Shown in pieces: positions 34,631-43,180 of a DNA stretch of 64,000 bases (position 1 is its first letter; each line of letters opens with the position of its first letter). The notes under the pieces were generated by a model. It had not been told where the DNA came from, searched no databases, and was given only the letters and a program-made list of their open reading frames with translations. This DNA is from Massilia rubra (lineage in GTDB: Bacteria; Pseudomonadota; Gammaproteobacteria; Burkholderiales; Burkholderiaceae_D). The translations under genes were made by a program, and so were the position numbers. The stretch lies in NCBI RefSeq assembly GCF_011682065.1, contig NZ_VUYU01000004.1:310001-374000 (forward strand), in the 5' to 3' direction.

Positions 34631-34981
34631 CTATTCTTTCTCGACGACGATGCCGCGGCCGTATCCGCCGTGCGCCTGTGGCAGCAAAATGCACAGCATG
34701 AGGGCCTTGTCGGTGGCGGCGATGGTCTTGATGACATCGCGCTGCTCAGCGTAGTTTTCGCTCGCGCGCAGTTGTTCCGCTGTTTTGCCGGACTTTTTGA
34801 TCTGTTCGGCCAGGCGCTCTTTGTCGACGGTGAGGTTGGGGCACTTGGCGGTGGCGTAGTCGCCCGAGGCCATGGCCCCGGCCACTTGCGCCTGGATGGC
34901 GTCTTGCTCGGTGACCTCGGCACAGGCGGCACCGGTGCCCAGTGCGAGAAGGGCGGCGGCGGCCAGGGTAGCGAATTTCAT
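34631..34981 (-). CDS. Small exported protein of unknown function
   Basis: A 116-residue protein with signal peptide (MKFATLAAAALLALGTGAACA) and a helical mature part containing KCPNLTVDKERLAEQIKKSGKTAEQL and CILLPQAHGGYGRGIVVE, with two Cys. I do not recognise the family. Good SD (AGGA eight bases before ATG) and a -10-like TATAAT upstream indicate its own promoter. The 130 bases between its stop and the katA regulatory region hold no supported gene. Confidence 0.7.
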   Translation of the reverse strand: MKFATLAAAALLALGTGAACAEVTEQDAIQAQVAGAMASGDYATAKCPNLTVDKERLAEQIKKSGKTAEQLRASENYAEQRDVIKTIAATDKALMLCILLPQAHGGYGRGIVVEKE

Positions 34982-35009
34982 GGTGATGTCCTGTCAAGTA
35001 GATGTTGAC

Positions 35010-35015
35010 ATTATA
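35010..35015 (-). promoter_or_regulatory. -10 box candidate for the small exported protein
   Basis: TATAAT on the minus strand, 28 bases upstream of the ATG at 34981. No convincing -35 is seen at 16-18 bases; a palindrome ATAGATCTAT lies near that place and could bind an activator or repressor. Confidence 0.45.
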
Positions 35016-35085
35016 ACATGAAAATAGATCTATCTAGCAGTCAGGCCCCGCACACTTTTATGACTCGTCCGCTGGCCGGTCCCGG

Positions 35086-35322
35086 TCAGCCATCCTCGTT
35101 CTTGCGGATGCCGCGCACGTTCAGGGCCAGCAGGCCGACGTTGAGCGCAATGAGCGCCCAGGCGGCTTCGCCCCAGCCCCACGCGATCCACATCAGGTTG
35201 CCGATGATGAGCATCCAGAAGGCGACGATGCGCTTGCCGGCCTTTTTCGAACCCATCCACCACGCGGCGGCCAGGCTGATCGCCATCGCCGGCCACTCGA
35301 GTAAAGCAAACATATCGTCCAT
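35086..35322 (-). CDS. Small integral membrane protein downstream of Ku
   Basis: A 78-residue protein with two or three hydrophobic segments rich in Trp (PAMAISLAAAWWM, IVAFWMLIIGNLMWIAWGW, AWALIALNVGLLALNV) and a charged end RGIRKNEDG. SD CAGGAG seven bases upstream; 15 bases after the Ku stop, so co-transcribed. Family unknown to me. Confidence 0.7.
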   Translation of the reverse strand: MDDMFALLEWPAMAISLAAAWWMGSKKAGKRIVAFWMLIIGNLMWIAWGWGEAAWALIALNVGLLALNVRGIRKNEDG

Positions 35323-35337
35323 GCGGCTCCTGTCAAG

Positions 35338-36330
35338 TCACGCGGCCTTGCGCCGGGCTGGCGCCGCCTTGGCTTTGGCCGCCGGCTTGGCGGCGGCTTT
35401 GGTCGCGGCTTTGGCCGGCGCCTTGGCGCGGCTCGGGGTTTTTGAAGCGGCCTTGCGCGGCTTGGCGGCTGGCGCTTCTTCCTCGTCCTCGCTCTCTTCG
35501 ACGGGGGCACTGGCCTTGCCGGGCTTCTTGCCCAGGCTTTGCTGGAGCAGCGCCACCAGGTCGATGACGTTACTTTTGGCAGCCGGCGCCTTTTCCTTGT
35601 CCGGCATGGTGATGGTCTTGGTCTGTTTGGCCTTGACCTTCTTCGCGACCAGCGCGAGGATGTCTTCGCGATAGGTGTCGTGGTACTGCTCCGGCTTCCA
35701 GTCTTCGCTCATGCCCTCGACCAGCGCCATCGCCATTTTCAGCTCCTTGTCGGAGATGGCGGCGGTTTTCGACCTGGCGGTCGGGATCTTGAGTTCATCG
35801 GTGGGACGGATCTCGTCGCTGTAGCGCAGCGTGTTGAGCACGATCGTGTCGCCTTCGCACACCAGCGCCGCGAGGTGCTGCTTGACGCGGATGACCACCG
35901 TGGCGATGCCGATCTTGCCGACTTTTTTCAAGGTCTCGCGCAGCAGCGCATAGACTTTGTCGCCACCCTTGCCGGGCGCCAGGTAGTAGGGCTGCTCGTA
36001 ATACAGCAGCGGCACCGTCTCGGCGTCGACGAAAGCGAGGATGTCGATGGTGCCGGTGGCCTCGGGATTGGCGCGGCGCAGGTCTTCCTCGGACAGCACC
36101 ACGTATTCGCCGTCGCTGTACTCGTAGCCCTTGACGATGTCGTCCCAGACGACTTCCTTGTTGTTGCCCTTGTTGTTGCCCTTGTTGTAGCGCTTGAAGC
36201 CGACCGGCGAGAAATCGCGGCGGTCGAGCATGGTCAAGTCAAGCGCGTTGTCGCTCACGGCCGGATGCATCTCGACCGGAATATGCACCAGCCCGAAGCT
36301 GATTGCGCCTTTCCACAGACTGCGTCCCAT
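35338..36330 (-). CDS. ku: Ku DNA end-binding protein for NHEJ
   Basis: A 330-residue bacterial Ku homologue. Core begins LWKGAISFGLVHIPVEMHPA and contains VVWDDIVKGYEYSDGEYVVLSEEDL, TIDILAFVDAETVPLLYYEQPYYLAPG, KVGKIGIATVVIRVKQHLA and the C-terminal NVIDLVALLQQSLGKK that recruits LigD in other species. A 60-residue Lys/Ala/Pro tail follows, as in DNA-scanning Ku variants. The start at 36330 has AAAGGA upstream. The loop normally short (RYNK-x-KEV) is expanded by an NKGN repeat. Middle gene of an SDR-ku-membrane protein operon. Confidence 0.94.
   Translation of the reverse strand: MGRSLWKGAISFGLVHIPVEMHPAVSDNALDLTMLDRRDFSPVGFKRYNKGNNKGNNKEVVWDDIVKGYEYSDGEYVVLSEEDLRRANPEATGTIDILAFVDAETVPLLYYEQPYYLAPGKGGDKVYALLRETLKKVGKIGIATVVIRVKQHLAALVCEGDTIVLNTLRYSDEIRPTDELKIPTARSKTAAISDKELKMAMALVEGMSEDWKPEQYHDTYREDILALVAKKVKAKQTKTITMPDKEKAPAAKSNVIDLVALLQQSLGKKPGKASAPVEESEDEEEAPAAKPRKAASKTPSRAKAPAKAATKAAAKPAAKAKAAPARRKAA
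36157..36188. repeat. 12-bp microrepeat inside ku
   Basis: About 2.5 copies of CTTGTTGTTGCC, encoding NKGNNKGNNK. Because the unit is 12 bases, copy changes keep the frame. Confidence 0.8.
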
Positions 36331-36344
36331 AGCCGGTCCTTTCC

Positions 36345-37340
36345 TTATCCGCCCACGCTGCCGGTGACCGGCAACACGATGCCGGTGATGTAGCCCGAAC
36401 ATACCGACGAGGCCAAAAACACGTACGCCGGCGAGAGCTCTTCCGGTTGGGCCGGACGGCGCATGTCGGTGTCCTGTCCGAATTTGGCGATCTTGTCGGG
36501 CGACTGGTCGGCCGGGTTGAGCGGGGTCCAGACCGGGCCTGGCGCAATCGCGTTCACGCGGATGCCCTGATCGAGCAGGTTCGAGGCCAGCGACATCGTG
36601 AACGCGTGGATCGCGCCCTTGGTGGCCGAGTAGTCGAGCAGCTTGCCCGAGCCCTGCAGCCCGGTCACCGAGCCGGTATTGATGATCGCCGCGCCGCGCT
36701 TGAGGTAGGGCAGGGCGGCTTTGGCCATGTGGAAGTAGCCGTATATATTCGTGCGCATGGTTTCGTCGAAGCGCTCTTCGGTCAGGTCCAGCAGCGATGC
36801 GGCGTGCTCCTGGAAGGCGGCGTTATTGACCAGCACATCGAGGCGCCCGAATTCGGCCACCACCTTGTCCACCGCGTCCTGGCAGAACGCCATGTCCTTG
36901 ACGTCGCCCGCCACCGTGATGCAGCGCCGCCCTTCGGCTTCGATGCAGCGCTTCGTTTGGTCGGCGTCTTCATGTTCGTTCAGGTAAAAGATGGCCACGT
37001 CGGCGCCTTCGCGCGCGAACAGCACGGCCACCGCGCGCCCGATGCCGGAGTCGCCGCCGGTGATGATCGCGGCTTGCCCCTGCAGCTTGCCGCTGCCCTT
37101 GTAGCCTTCGGCCATGAAGCGCGGTTTGAGCTCCATCGACGCTTCGATTCCCGGTTTGACCAGGTGCTGCGACGGCAGCGGCGGCGCCGGCTGCGCCGGG
37201 CCGCCCGTTTGCACCGCTTGCTTGCTTTCTTCCTTGCCGCCCGAGGCGTCTTTCTGATCCTGCCTGCCCTGGATCGCGCGCTGCTTGTCGGCGACCGCTT
37301 CGACCTGCGAACTCATTCCGTTCTCATCTGTATTTGGCAT
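36345..37340 (-). CDS. SDR family oxidoreductase (general-stress type)
   Basis: A 331-residue short-chain dehydrogenase. A 75-residue polar N-terminal extension (Gln/Lys/Pro rich) precedes the Rossmann domain: AIITGGDSGIGRAVA (TGxxxGxG), DVKD, NNAAFQEH (NNAG-type), catalytic Ser in NTGSVTG and YSATK (YxxxK), then IRVNAIAPGPVWTPLNP. The extended SDRs of this type (YhdF/YghA-like) are stress-induced in other bacteria; substrate unknown. SD GGAGG six bases upstream. The stop is 14 bases before ku, so it leads the Ku operon. Confidence 0.9.
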   Translation of the reverse strand: MPNTDENGMSSQVEAVADKQRAIQGRQDQKDASGGKEESKQAVQTGGPAQPAPPLPSQHLVKPGIEASMELKPRFMAEGYKGSGKLQGQAAIITGGDSGIGRAVAVLFAREGADVAIFYLNEHEDADQTKRCIEAEGRRCITVAGDVKDMAFCQDAVDKVVAEFGRLDVLVNNAAFQEHAASLLDLTEERFDETMRTNIYGYFHMAKAALPYLKRGAAIINTGSVTGLQGSGKLLDYSATKGAIHAFTMSLASNLLDQGIRVNAIAPGPVWTPLNPADQSPDKIAKFGQDTDMRRPAQPEELSPAYVFLASSVCSGYITGIVLPVTGSVGG

Positions 37341-37526
37341 GGTGCTTCCTCCGTTAGAACGGGCAGTATCGGACCGTGGTGGCATGATGACGGTGCGCCC
37401 GCGCACACTGCGCACGTGTTGGTGTTTGCTGAGTTGGTGCTTTATGGCAAACTGTGAAACGGATGGACGCAAGGTGTGTTGCCACTGCGTATTTATGCCG
37501 CATACTTTAGTGCTCAAGGAGATTCG

Positions 37527-38963
37527 ATGGCGCAGCAGATTGGACTTTTTCTGAATCCGGTAGGACAGCGTCGAGTCGATTTCCAGGGCATGTATGCCGA
37601 CATGTTCGCGCGCCTGTTCATCGCCGACGGCAGCGAGCAGGCCACCGTGCTGCTGGGCCAGGAGCGGGTCGACCTGTTGATTATCGATCTCGAGCGATTC
37701 GATCGCAGCTTCGATCTCGACGCGCTCGGTGAACTGATCGCGCGCCGCGCCGGTGCGCCGGTGCTGATCCTGTGCCCGTTCATCAGCGCCGGCTGGCTGC
37801 CCGCGCTGATGAAGTTTGGCCCGCTCGCTTACGCCATCACGCCGCTCGACGAGGGCGAACTGCGCGCCGCCATCGGCGCCCAGTTGCAGGCGCCCGAGGC
37901 GAGCGTCACGCATGCGGACGACCTGCGCGCGCTGCTCGCCTTGCGCACGCGCTTGCAGCAGGCGCTGGTCGATGTCGACGACCTGGCCACCGTGGCCGAA
38001 CAGATTTGCGTGGCCCTGTGCGACGCTTCCGGCGCGGTGCACGCGTCGCTGTTTCGCATGGACGTGCCGGGCGACCTGCAGCTCGAAGCGCAGTATTCGC
38101 CCACGGGCCTGAACCTGGCGCGCGTGCTTCACCGCAGCGACAGGCTGCTGCAGTCGCCGCTGCGGCACGCTTTCCCGGGCCTGGTGGCCGCCTGCAGCAA
38201 CGAAATGTGCCTGCTCGACGCGCCCGCCAAGGCGGGCGAGCCGGAACTGGCGCTCTCGCTGGTCGACAAGGGCGTCGACATGGTGGTGGGGCTGCCGCTC
38301 GGTTCCGCGCCGGGCAGTGCGCTGGCCGGCTCGCTGTGTCTGATGTTCGGCCGCGCGCGCCAGTTCAGCGCCGAGGAACTCGATTCCTTCGTGGCGCTCG
38401 CGCAGCTGGCCGGTTTTGGCTTGCGCATGGCGGCGGTCAGCCGCGAGAACGAAGCCTTGCTGGGGCGCGTGACGCACATGGCCACGGTCGACGCGCTCAC
38501 GGGCGTGGCCAACCGGCGCCACGGCGAGCACCTGCTCGAACTGGAAATCAAGCGCGCCCGCAGGTACAAGGTGCCGGCGGCGCTGATCGGGTTCGACATC
38601 GACCGTTTCAAGGCCATCAACGACCAGTTCGGCCATCCGGTGGGCGACGCGGCGCTGCGCACGGTGGCTGCGGTCACCCAGGCCGCGCTGCGCACCAGCG
38701 ATGTGCTGATCCGCTCGGGCGGCGAGGAGTTCCTGATTATCGTGCCGCATACCAGCGCCATCGATGCGCTGAAAATCGCCGAGAAGATCCGGGTGGCGGT
38801 GGCGCAGACCGATATCGCCGGCTGCGACAGGCTGACCATTTCGCTGGGCGTGGCGCAGCTGGCCGACCAGGAAAGCGCGGACTCGCTGATGCTGCGGGTC
38901 GATGCGGCCCTGAGCCGGGCCAAGCGCGCGGGGCGCAATTGCGTGGAGCTGGCGATGTCGTAG
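37527..38963 (+). CDS. Diguanylate cyclase with receiver-like and GAF domains
   Basis: A 478-residue cytoplasmic protein. N-terminal receiver-like domain (1-125; LLGQERVDLLIIDLERFD), GAF domain (about 150-305; DLATVAEQICVALCDASG), short coiled linker, then GGDEF domain with ATVDALTGVANRRHGEHLL, FDIDRFKAINDQFGHPVGD and active site SGGEEF. The product-inhibition I-site RxxD is intact (RTSDVLIRSGGEEF). Synthesises c-di-GMP. AAGGAG lies six bases before the ATG. No partner kinase adjacent. Confidence 0.93.
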   Translation: MAQQIGLFLNPVGQRRVDFQGMYADMFARLFIADGSEQATVLLGQERVDLLIIDLERFDRSFDLDALGELIARRAGAPVLILCPFISAGWLPALMKFGPLAYAITPLDEGELRAAIGAQLQAPEASVTHADDLRALLALRTRLQQALVDVDDLATVAEQICVALCDASGAVHASLFRMDVPGDLQLEAQYSPTGLNLARVLHRSDRLLQSPLRHAFPGLVAACSNEMCLLDAPAKAGEPELALSLVDKGVDMVVGLPLGSAPGSALAGSLCLMFGRARQFSAEELDSFVALAQLAGFGLRMAAVSRENEALLGRVTHMATVDALTGVANRRHGEHLLELEIKRARRYKVPAALIGFDIDRFKAINDQFGHPVGDAALRTVAAVTQAALRTSDVLIRSGGEEFLIIVPHTSAIDALKIAEKIRVAVAQTDIAGCDRLTISLGVAQLADQESADSLMLRVDAALSRAKRAGRNCVELAMS

Positions 38964-39030
38964 GCGCCGCAGCGACGGCGGGCGGCTACTGTATAATCCG
39001 CCATCACCGGCAAAAGGATAAACAGATCAA

Positions 39031-40671
39031 GTGGGCATGCTGCAGTGGGTAAGAAACTACCGGCGCGCGTCGCTGGCCGGTGATATCAGCGCCGGCATCG
39101 TCGTCGCCCTCATGATGATCCCCCAGGGGATGGCCTACGCCCTGGTGGCCGGCTTGCCGCCGGTGGCCGGCATCTATGCCAGCATCCTTCCCCCCATTCT
39201 GTACGCGATCTTCGGATCGAGCATGACCCAGTCGGTCGGGCCGATGGCGATCATCTCGCTGATGACGGCCGCCGCGCTGGCGCCGCTGGCCGCTCCCGGT
39301 TCCGGCCTGTACATCGTGCTGGCCGCCCAACTGGCCCTCGCTTCCGGCGCCGTGCTGCTGCTGTGCGGCCTGCTGCGGCTCGGCTACGTGGCCAATTTCT
39401 TTTCGCGTCCCGTGATGAGCGGCTTCACCATTGGCGCGGCCATCGTCATCGCCATCGGCCAGGTGAAGGTGCTCGCCGGCGGCGCTCTGCCGCAGGTGCA
39501 CATGCCCAGCGCACTGCTTGGCGGCGGCGCCATCGTCGTGCTGCTGCTGGCCAAACGCTACCTGGCGCCGCTGCTGCGCCGCGCCGGCCTGGCTGCCAAC
39601 GTGGCCGACATCGGCGCACGCCTCGCGCCCATGCTGGTGGTGCTGGGCGCCATGCTGCTATCGAGCCTGGTCGACTTGCCGGCGTTGGGCGTGCAGAGCA
39701 CCGGCGAGGTCCCTTCCGGCTTGCCCGGCCTGAACCTGGCCACCTCAGGCGCCCACTGGCGCGCGCTGGTGCAACCGGCGCTGCTGATCGGCTTCATGAT
39801 CTTCTTGCTGGGGATGTCGGCCGCGCAAACGCTCGCGCTCAAGCGCCAGGAAAAACTGCAAAGTAATATGGAGCTGGTCGGCCTGGGCGTGGCCAATATC
39901 GGCAGCGCGCTCACGGGCGGCTTGCCGGTCACCGGCAGCCTGTCGCGCTCCGGCGTGAATTTCGCGGCCGGCGCCAACACGCCGCTGGCGAGCATCATCA
40001 CCGGCGTGCTGCTGGCACTGGCGCTGGTCGCGCCGACCGGATGGCTGGCGTTGCTGCCGCTGCCCGCGCTGGCGGCCACCATCATCGTGGCGGTACTGGG
40101 CATGCTGGAGCTGGACACCCTGCGCACCGCCTGGCGCTACGACCGCGGCGACGCGCTGGCCCTGCTGGCGACCGCCGGCGGCGTGATTGCACTGGGCATC
40201 GACTACGGCGTCATTCTCGGCGTGCTGCTCTCGCTCGGCACTTTAATCTGGCGCGCCAGCCGTCCGCATATCGCGGTGCTGGGGCGGATCGCCGGCACCG
40301 AGCATTTCAGGAATATCGAACGCTACCCGGCCGGCACCGTGCCCGATGTGCTGATGCTGCGCATCGACGCCAATCTCTTTTTCGGCAATGTGGAAGCGGT
40401 CAACGCGCGCATCGAAGACGAACTGGCGCTGCATCCGGCCGCCCGCCACCTGGTATTGGTCATGACGGCGGTCAGCTCGATCGATACGTCGGCCCTGTTC
40501 GGACTGGGCGAACTTAATCTGGCGCTGCGCCGGCGCGGCATTGGCCTGCACCTGGCCGAGGTCAAGGGGCCGGTGATGGACCGGCTGAAAACGAGCGAGC
40601 TGCCGGGCGTCCTTCATGGCCAGATTTTTTTGAGCGCGGCGATGGCGTCGGACGCGCTGGCCGCCAAATGA
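39031..40671 (+). CDS. SulP-family anion transporter with STAS domain
   Basis: A 546-residue membrane protein with 10-14 hydrophobic helices and SulP signatures (GIVVALMMIPQGMAYALVAGLPPVAGIYASILPP, GSSMTQSVGPMAIIS). A cytoplasmic C-terminal STAS domain (about 425-540) carries SSIDTSALFGLGEL. Family substrates are sulfate, bicarbonate or dicarboxylates; which one cannot be read. Start GTG at 39031 with AAGGAT somewhat far upstream; ATG 39037 is an alternative. The stop overlaps the PhyH gene start (ATGA). Confidence 0.93.
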   Translation: MGMLQWVRNYRRASLAGDISAGIVVALMMIPQGMAYALVAGLPPVAGIYASILPPILYAIFGSSMTQSVGPMAIISLMTAAALAPLAAPGSGLYIVLAAQLALASGAVLLLCGLLRLGYVANFFSRPVMSGFTIGAAIVIAIGQVKVLAGGALPQVHMPSALLGGGAIVVLLLAKRYLAPLLRRAGLAANVADIGARLAPMLVVLGAMLLSSLVDLPALGVQSTGEVPSGLPGLNLATSGAHWRALVQPALLIGFMIFLLGMSAAQTLALKRQEKLQSNMELVGLGVANIGSALTGGLPVTGSLSRSGVNFAAGANTPLASIITGVLLALALVAPTGWLALLPLPALAATIIVAVLGMLELDTLRTAWRYDRGDALALLATAGGVIALGIDYGVILGVLLSLGTLIWRASRPHIAVLGRIAGTEHFRNIERYPAGTVPDVLMLRIDANLFFGNVEAVNARIEDELALHPAARHLVLVMTAVSSIDTSALFGLGELNLALRRRGIGLHLAEVKGPVMDRLKTSELPGVLHGQIFLSAAMASDALAAK

Positions 40672-41339
40672 AGGCGCGCTTCGGGCAACTGGGCTACGCG
40701 CTCGTGCCCGAGGTGCTGCCGGCCGCCGACTGCGCGCGCCTTGCGGAGCTGGCGCAGCCGGCTGCCGCCGCGTCGGGCGGCACGCGCTGCCTGCTGGCGC
40801 AGCCGTGGTGCGCCGACCTGGCCCGGCGACTGCGCGCCGAACCCGCGCTGGCATCCTTGCTTGATCCGGACGCGGTCGCGGTGCAGTGCACCTACTTTGA
40901 AAAATCGGCGGGCCGCAACTGGCTGGTGCCGCTGCACCAGGACCTGAGCATACCGGTGGCGGCGCGCGTCGATGCGCCTGCGTTGCGCGGCTGGTCGGTC
41001 AAGGAAGGCACGCTGTTCGTGCAGGCGCCGCCGGCGCTGCTCGACACATTGGTGGCCGTGCGCGTGCACCTCGACCCGTGTGGCCTTGACGACGGGCCGC
41101 TGCTGGTGGTGCCGGGATCGCACCGCGCCGGCGTGCTTGCGCCGCCTGATGCCGCCGCCGCGCGCGCGGCTACGCCGCCGGTGGCGTGCCTTGCCGGCGT
41201 GGGCGGCACGCTGGTGATGCGCCCGCTGCTGCTGCATGCGTCGTCCAAGGCGCTCGGGCAGGGCCGGCGCCGCGTGCTGCACTTTGTGTTCGGCCCGCGC
41301 GTGCTTCCGTTCGGGCTTCATTGGCGTGTCGTAGTGTAA
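40668..41339 (+). CDS. Phytanoyl-CoA dioxygenase (PhyH) family protein
   Basis: A 223-residue non-heme Fe(II)/2-oxoglutarate oxygenase-like protein. Iron ligands visible as HxD in PLHQDLSIPV and a distal His in MRPLLLHASSKA, with DDGPLLVVPGSHRAGVL between (typical GPL.V.PGSH). A C-terminal Arg (GRRRVLHFVF) could bind 2-oxoglutarate. Substrate unknown. Translationally coupled to the SulP gene. Confidence 0.88.
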   Translation: MKARFGQLGYALVPEVLPAADCARLAELAQPAAAASGGTRCLLAQPWCADLARRLRAEPALASLLDPDAVAVQCTYFEKSAGRNWLVPLHQDLSIPVAARVDAPALRGWSVKEGTLFVQAPPALLDTLVAVRVHLDPCGLDDGPLLVVPGSHRAGVLAPPDAAAARAATPPVACLAGVGGTLVMRPLLLHASSKALGQGRRRVLHFVFGPRVLPFGLHWRVVV

Positions 41340-41391
41340 GTCAGCCAACCAGGCAGGCGACATTTATTGCGAAGTCGAATGAGCGACCGCC

Positions 41392-42096
41392 TCACTCACA
41401 CTGCTTGAATTTTCGTAAGCGGCACTCCGACGCCATCCGTTGTGCCAGTTCGATTTCTGATGTCGACATGTTTTGTTTTATAGTGGCGCGTGTTTCCAAA
41501 GAGGTGCCGTAGAGCGATTCGGCAGCAACGCTGAGCCACATATAGGCCAAAACGCGGTGTTTTTCAACGCCAAGTCCTAATCCATACATCAATCCCAGAT
41601 TATATTGAGCCCGCGGATCACCCTGGGCTGACGCTAATCGATACCATCTTACCGCCTCTGGATAATTCTGCTTAACACCATTGCCTTGTACATTTATCAT
41701 CCCGATATTGAATTGCGCCTCAGAATGCCCCTTGTCTGCCGCACGTCGAATCCATTTGATCGCCTCTGAGAAATCCTGCGAAACACCTTTTCCGCTGCTA
41801 TACAAGACACCAAGATTATTTTGTGCCTGCAAATTTCCCTGAACTGCCGCCATGCGGTACCACTTGGCTGCCTTTGCGTAATCTTGGGCAACACCATGCC
41901 CCGCCTCGAACATCGTACCAAGTGCCGATTGAGCGAATGGATTTCCTTGAGTGGCCAGCGGGCGATAAATCGACAGTGCACTTGCGTAGTCACCTCGTTC
42001 GTGGGCAGTAACTGCGTCATCTAGCGGAGCAGCAGCAACAACCGTCGAGGCGAAATTGACGGCAACCAAAGCAACGCATGTAAGTAATTTTTTCAT
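41392..42096 (-). CDS. Exported Sel1-repeat (TPR-like) protein
   Basis: A 234-residue protein: signal peptide (ends VVAAA), then four Sel1 repeats of 36 residues (for example AQSALGTMFEAGHGVAQDYAKAAKWYRMAA) and a short basic Cys-containing tail. Sel1 repeats mediate protein-protein contact. The gene is clearly less GC-rich than its neighbours and has AT-ending codons, suggesting recent acquisition. It stands alone, convergent with the PhyH gene. Confidence 0.88.
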   Translation of the reverse strand: MKKLLTCVALVAVNFASTVVAAAPLDDAVTAHERGDYASALSIYRPLATQGNPFAQSALGTMFEAGHGVAQDYAKAAKWYRMAAVQGNLQAQNNLGVLYSSGKGVSQDFSEAIKWIRRAADKGHSEAQFNIGMINVQGNGVKQNYPEAVRWYRLASAQGDPRAQYNLGLMYGLGLGVEKHRVLAYMWLSVAAESLYGTSLETRATIKQNMSTSEIELAQRMASECRLRKFKQCE

Positions 42097-42451
42097 TCTA
42101 TTTTTAGTACGTAATCGAGTTCAATCTTAGCAAAGTCGTGATAATTGTACAGGAGCAAGGATCGCCACCGACCGCAGTGCCCAGTTTGCCTGTGGCAGCT
42201 GCGCCTGAGGTGTACTGTTGAATAGTGGCTCGTCCTTGCGCAACGTGGATGTCGACATGCTGTGGAAACAGGCATGGTGGTTCTGACGACGCTTTGTCGA
42301 TCGGATTGGCAACGAGTCACGCGAGCACGTCGACACCTTGATGAGAGGTTGTTGAGCTGGACTCTCAATAGATTTCAAGACTACTTAATGACCTCGCAGC
42401 ACACTTTGTATATTATGCCGGTACCAGAAAAACCAGATCCGGGGACCGACG
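42097..42451. other. 355-base AT-richer intergenic region without a supported gene
   Basis: Contains the promoter side of both the Sel1 gene (minus) and the 2OG-oxygenase gene (plus). Short open frames exist on both strands but have no SD, no family pattern and conflicting codon use. No tRNA, hairpin-T terminator or repeat is evident. Confidence 0.5.
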
Positions 42452-43153
42452 ATGGACGACTTCATCGAGATTTACGATAACGCGCTGACCGGCGAGCAGT
42501 GCGCCGCCGTCATGGCGCGCTTCGACGCCAGCGACAAGGTCGTGCGCGGCAAGACCGGCAACGGCGTCGACACCAGCAAGAAAGACAGCTACGACCTGAC
42601 CATCTCGGCCCACGAAGAATGGCAGGACGTGGCGGCCATCATGATGCAGGCCGTGCGCGAGCACCTGTGCGCCTACATGGACAAATACCGCATGATGCTC
42701 ATCGGCGCGCTGTCGCCGCAGGTGATTCACCCCGGTACCGGCGAGCCGGTGGTGCTGTCGCCGGAGAATTTCGACGAGTGCGGCACCGCCCACATCGATG
42801 AGCTGATGCGCATGATGTACCGCGCCGGCCAGATCAACGTGCAAAAGTACGTGCAGGCCAGCGGCGGCTATCATCACTGGCATTCCGAGATCTATCCGCA
42901 GAACGCCAGCTGCGAGAGCCTGCACCGCGCGCTGTTGTTCCAGTTCTACCTGAACGACGTGGACGACGGCGGCGAGACGGAGTTCTACTACCAGCGGCGC
43001 AAAATCGAGGCGCGCCAGGGCCGCTTGATCATCGCGCCGGCCGGCTTCACCCATTCGCACAAAGGCCATGTGGCGCGCAGCGGCGACAAATACATCGCCA
43101 CGTCGTGGATCCTGTTCCAGCGCGCCGAGGCGCTGTATGGCCCACCCGCCTGA
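42452..43153 (+). CDS. 2OG-Fe(II) oxygenase, prolyl-4-hydroxylase-like
   Basis: A 233-residue cytoplasmic protein. The double-stranded beta-helix part contains INVQKYVQASGGYHHWHSEIYP (first ligands HxE rather than the common HxD), FYLNDVDDGGETEFYYQ (typical of P4H proteins), RLIIAPAGFTHSHKGH with distal His, and DKYIATSWILF. The Lys/Arg that binds 2-oxoglutarate is not certain. Substrate unknown. Twenty-seven bases precede the DinB gene, probably one transcript. Confidence 0.87.
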   Translation: MDDFIEIYDNALTGEQCAAVMARFDASDKVVRGKTGNGVDTSKKDSYDLTISAHEEWQDVAAIMMQAVREHLCAYMDKYRMMLIGALSPQVIHPGTGEPVVLSPENFDECGTAHIDELMRMMYRAGQINVQKYVQASGGYHHWHSEIYPQNASCESLHRALLFQFYLNDVDDGGETEFYYQRRKIEARQGRLIIAPAGFTHSHKGHVARSGDKYIATSWILFQRAEALYGPPA

Positions 43154-43180
43154 CCGGCTTCACTTTTACTGACTGACACC

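Noticed and set aside
34501-34932. 143-codon minus-strand frame overlapping the small exported protein
   Set aside because: Out of frame with the gene that has signal peptide, SD and promoter; Ser/Pro/Arg shadow composition. Its hydrophobic end near 34501-34560 is not enough for a gene.
42127-42480. Short frames on both strands in the gap before the 2OG oxygenase
   Set aside because: No SD, no recognisable domain, mutually overlapping; left as intergenic.
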